Assembly (NCBI GenBank): GCA_013397865.1
Contig: VZTI01005559.1
Location: 2,669,781 to 2,733,780 of the forward strand
Direction: 5' to 3'
Origin: Struthidea cinerea
Lineage: Eukaryota > Chordata > Aves > Passeriformes > Corcoracidae
Length of the DNA: 64,000 nt
Position numbers and translations under genes: made by a program. Each line of letters begins with the position of its first letter. The stretch's first letter is position 1. The notes below the pieces were generated by a model. That model was not told the origin of the DNA and ran no database searches. It saw only the letters and a program-made list of their open reading frames with translations. Below, piece after piece: positions 63,523 to 64,000 of this stretch.

Positions 63523-64000
63523 AGGGTGGTTGGTAAAGGCACGTTCTGAGACGTGCTCCCGGCGTAAGCAACTGCCCTGCCCAAGATGAGGCTGCAATCA
63601 ACCAACACCCATACCCGGAAAATGGGGACGTGTTAATAACCAGCACAAATCCCGCTCTAACGCTGCCACGCCTGACAGCCCATGTAACACACTCGAGTCC
63701 GGTGTGTTGGTGTCACCTGAATGCCACAACCCTGAACTGAGGTGAGGCAGCAGGGAAGACAAATGCCCTGGTGTTACCTGCAGTGCTCCATGGTACATCT
63801 CCCTTCTGGGGGGTCCCAAGCCTGAGTGATAATTCGGGTGACCTGTGCTGCTGGAAACAGTACAGCTTGCCTGGCAACTGAGTGAGTTTAGCAAGGGTAG
63901 GATTGGATTTGTTTTGCTGAGAAACACTAAATACAAGTAGTAACAACAGCTGTAGAAAACAGCAGTGCCAGAAATGAACGACAATACTCCAGAAGTTAAA
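63523..64000. other. Unassigned sequence to window end
   Basis: After the CR1 3' end there is no recognisable exon, RNA gene or repeat. By vertebrate synteny the next gene rightward would be HMGXB4, but nothing here identifies it. Confidence 0.5.

Noticed and set aside
1..64000. tRNA, rRNA or snRNA genes, and endogenous retroviral genes
   Set aside because: No T-loop GGTTCGAAT-type boxes with matching stems and no gag, pol or env-like frames were noticed by eye. A covariance-model or repeat-library search could still find small or decayed copies.

Overview
This is a vertebrate, almost certainly avian, nuclear window. It has compact spliced genes with GT-AG introns, CpG-island promoters, and several truncated CR1-type LINE 3' ends, the dominant interspersed repeat of birds. 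No bacterial or viral features are visible, and most open frames are chance ORFs in introns and intergenic DNA.

Three genes can be reconstructed exon by exon, all transcribed from the minus strand. From left to right they are MCM5 (16 coding exons, complete, 734 residues), HMOX1 (5 exons, complete, 297 residues) and TOM1 (14 coding exons found; the first coding exon is not visible). This matches the conserved vertebrate block TOM1-HMOX1-MCM5 of human 22q12. By that synteny HMGXB4 would lie beyond the right edge and RASD2 beyond the left edge; neither is seen here.

Layout: 1-15.3 kb holds no recognised gene. It has a CR1 fragment, two RFX X-box-like palindromes near 7.0-7.1 kb, and a few unidentified frames that could be exons. 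15.3-24.3 kb is MCM5, whose CpG-island promoter (24.1-24.86 kb) carries an E2F-type site, CCAAT boxes, a (GATCCC)n hexanucleotide repeat and a 94-base gap. 26.6-32.8 kb is HMOX1, with a TATA box and a CACGTG E-box. 32.8-43 kb is HMOX1 upstream DNA, including a tight cluster of four TGACTCAGCA-type (NRF2/BACH1-small MAF) elements at 37.42-37.53 kb, about 4.7 kb upstream of the inferred start. This is the position expected of the heme/stress-responsive distal enhancer. 43-55.3 kb holds TOM1 exons 2-15, including a strong candidate 15-nt microexon. 55.3-61.9 kb is the large TOM1 intron 1. 61.9-63.25 kb is a CpG island with a 30-bp x 8 minisatellite and a 723-base gap that probably hides TOM1 exon 1. 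A CR1 3' end and short unassigned sequence close the window.

The genes are neighbours by ancestral synteny rather than by a shared pathway: replicative helicase (MCM5), heme breakdown (HMOX1) and endosomal ubiquitin-cargo sorting (TOM1). Exon boundaries were placed by hand from splice sites, reading phase and recalled vertebrate orthologue sequence. Untranslated ends, promoters and enhancers are inferred.
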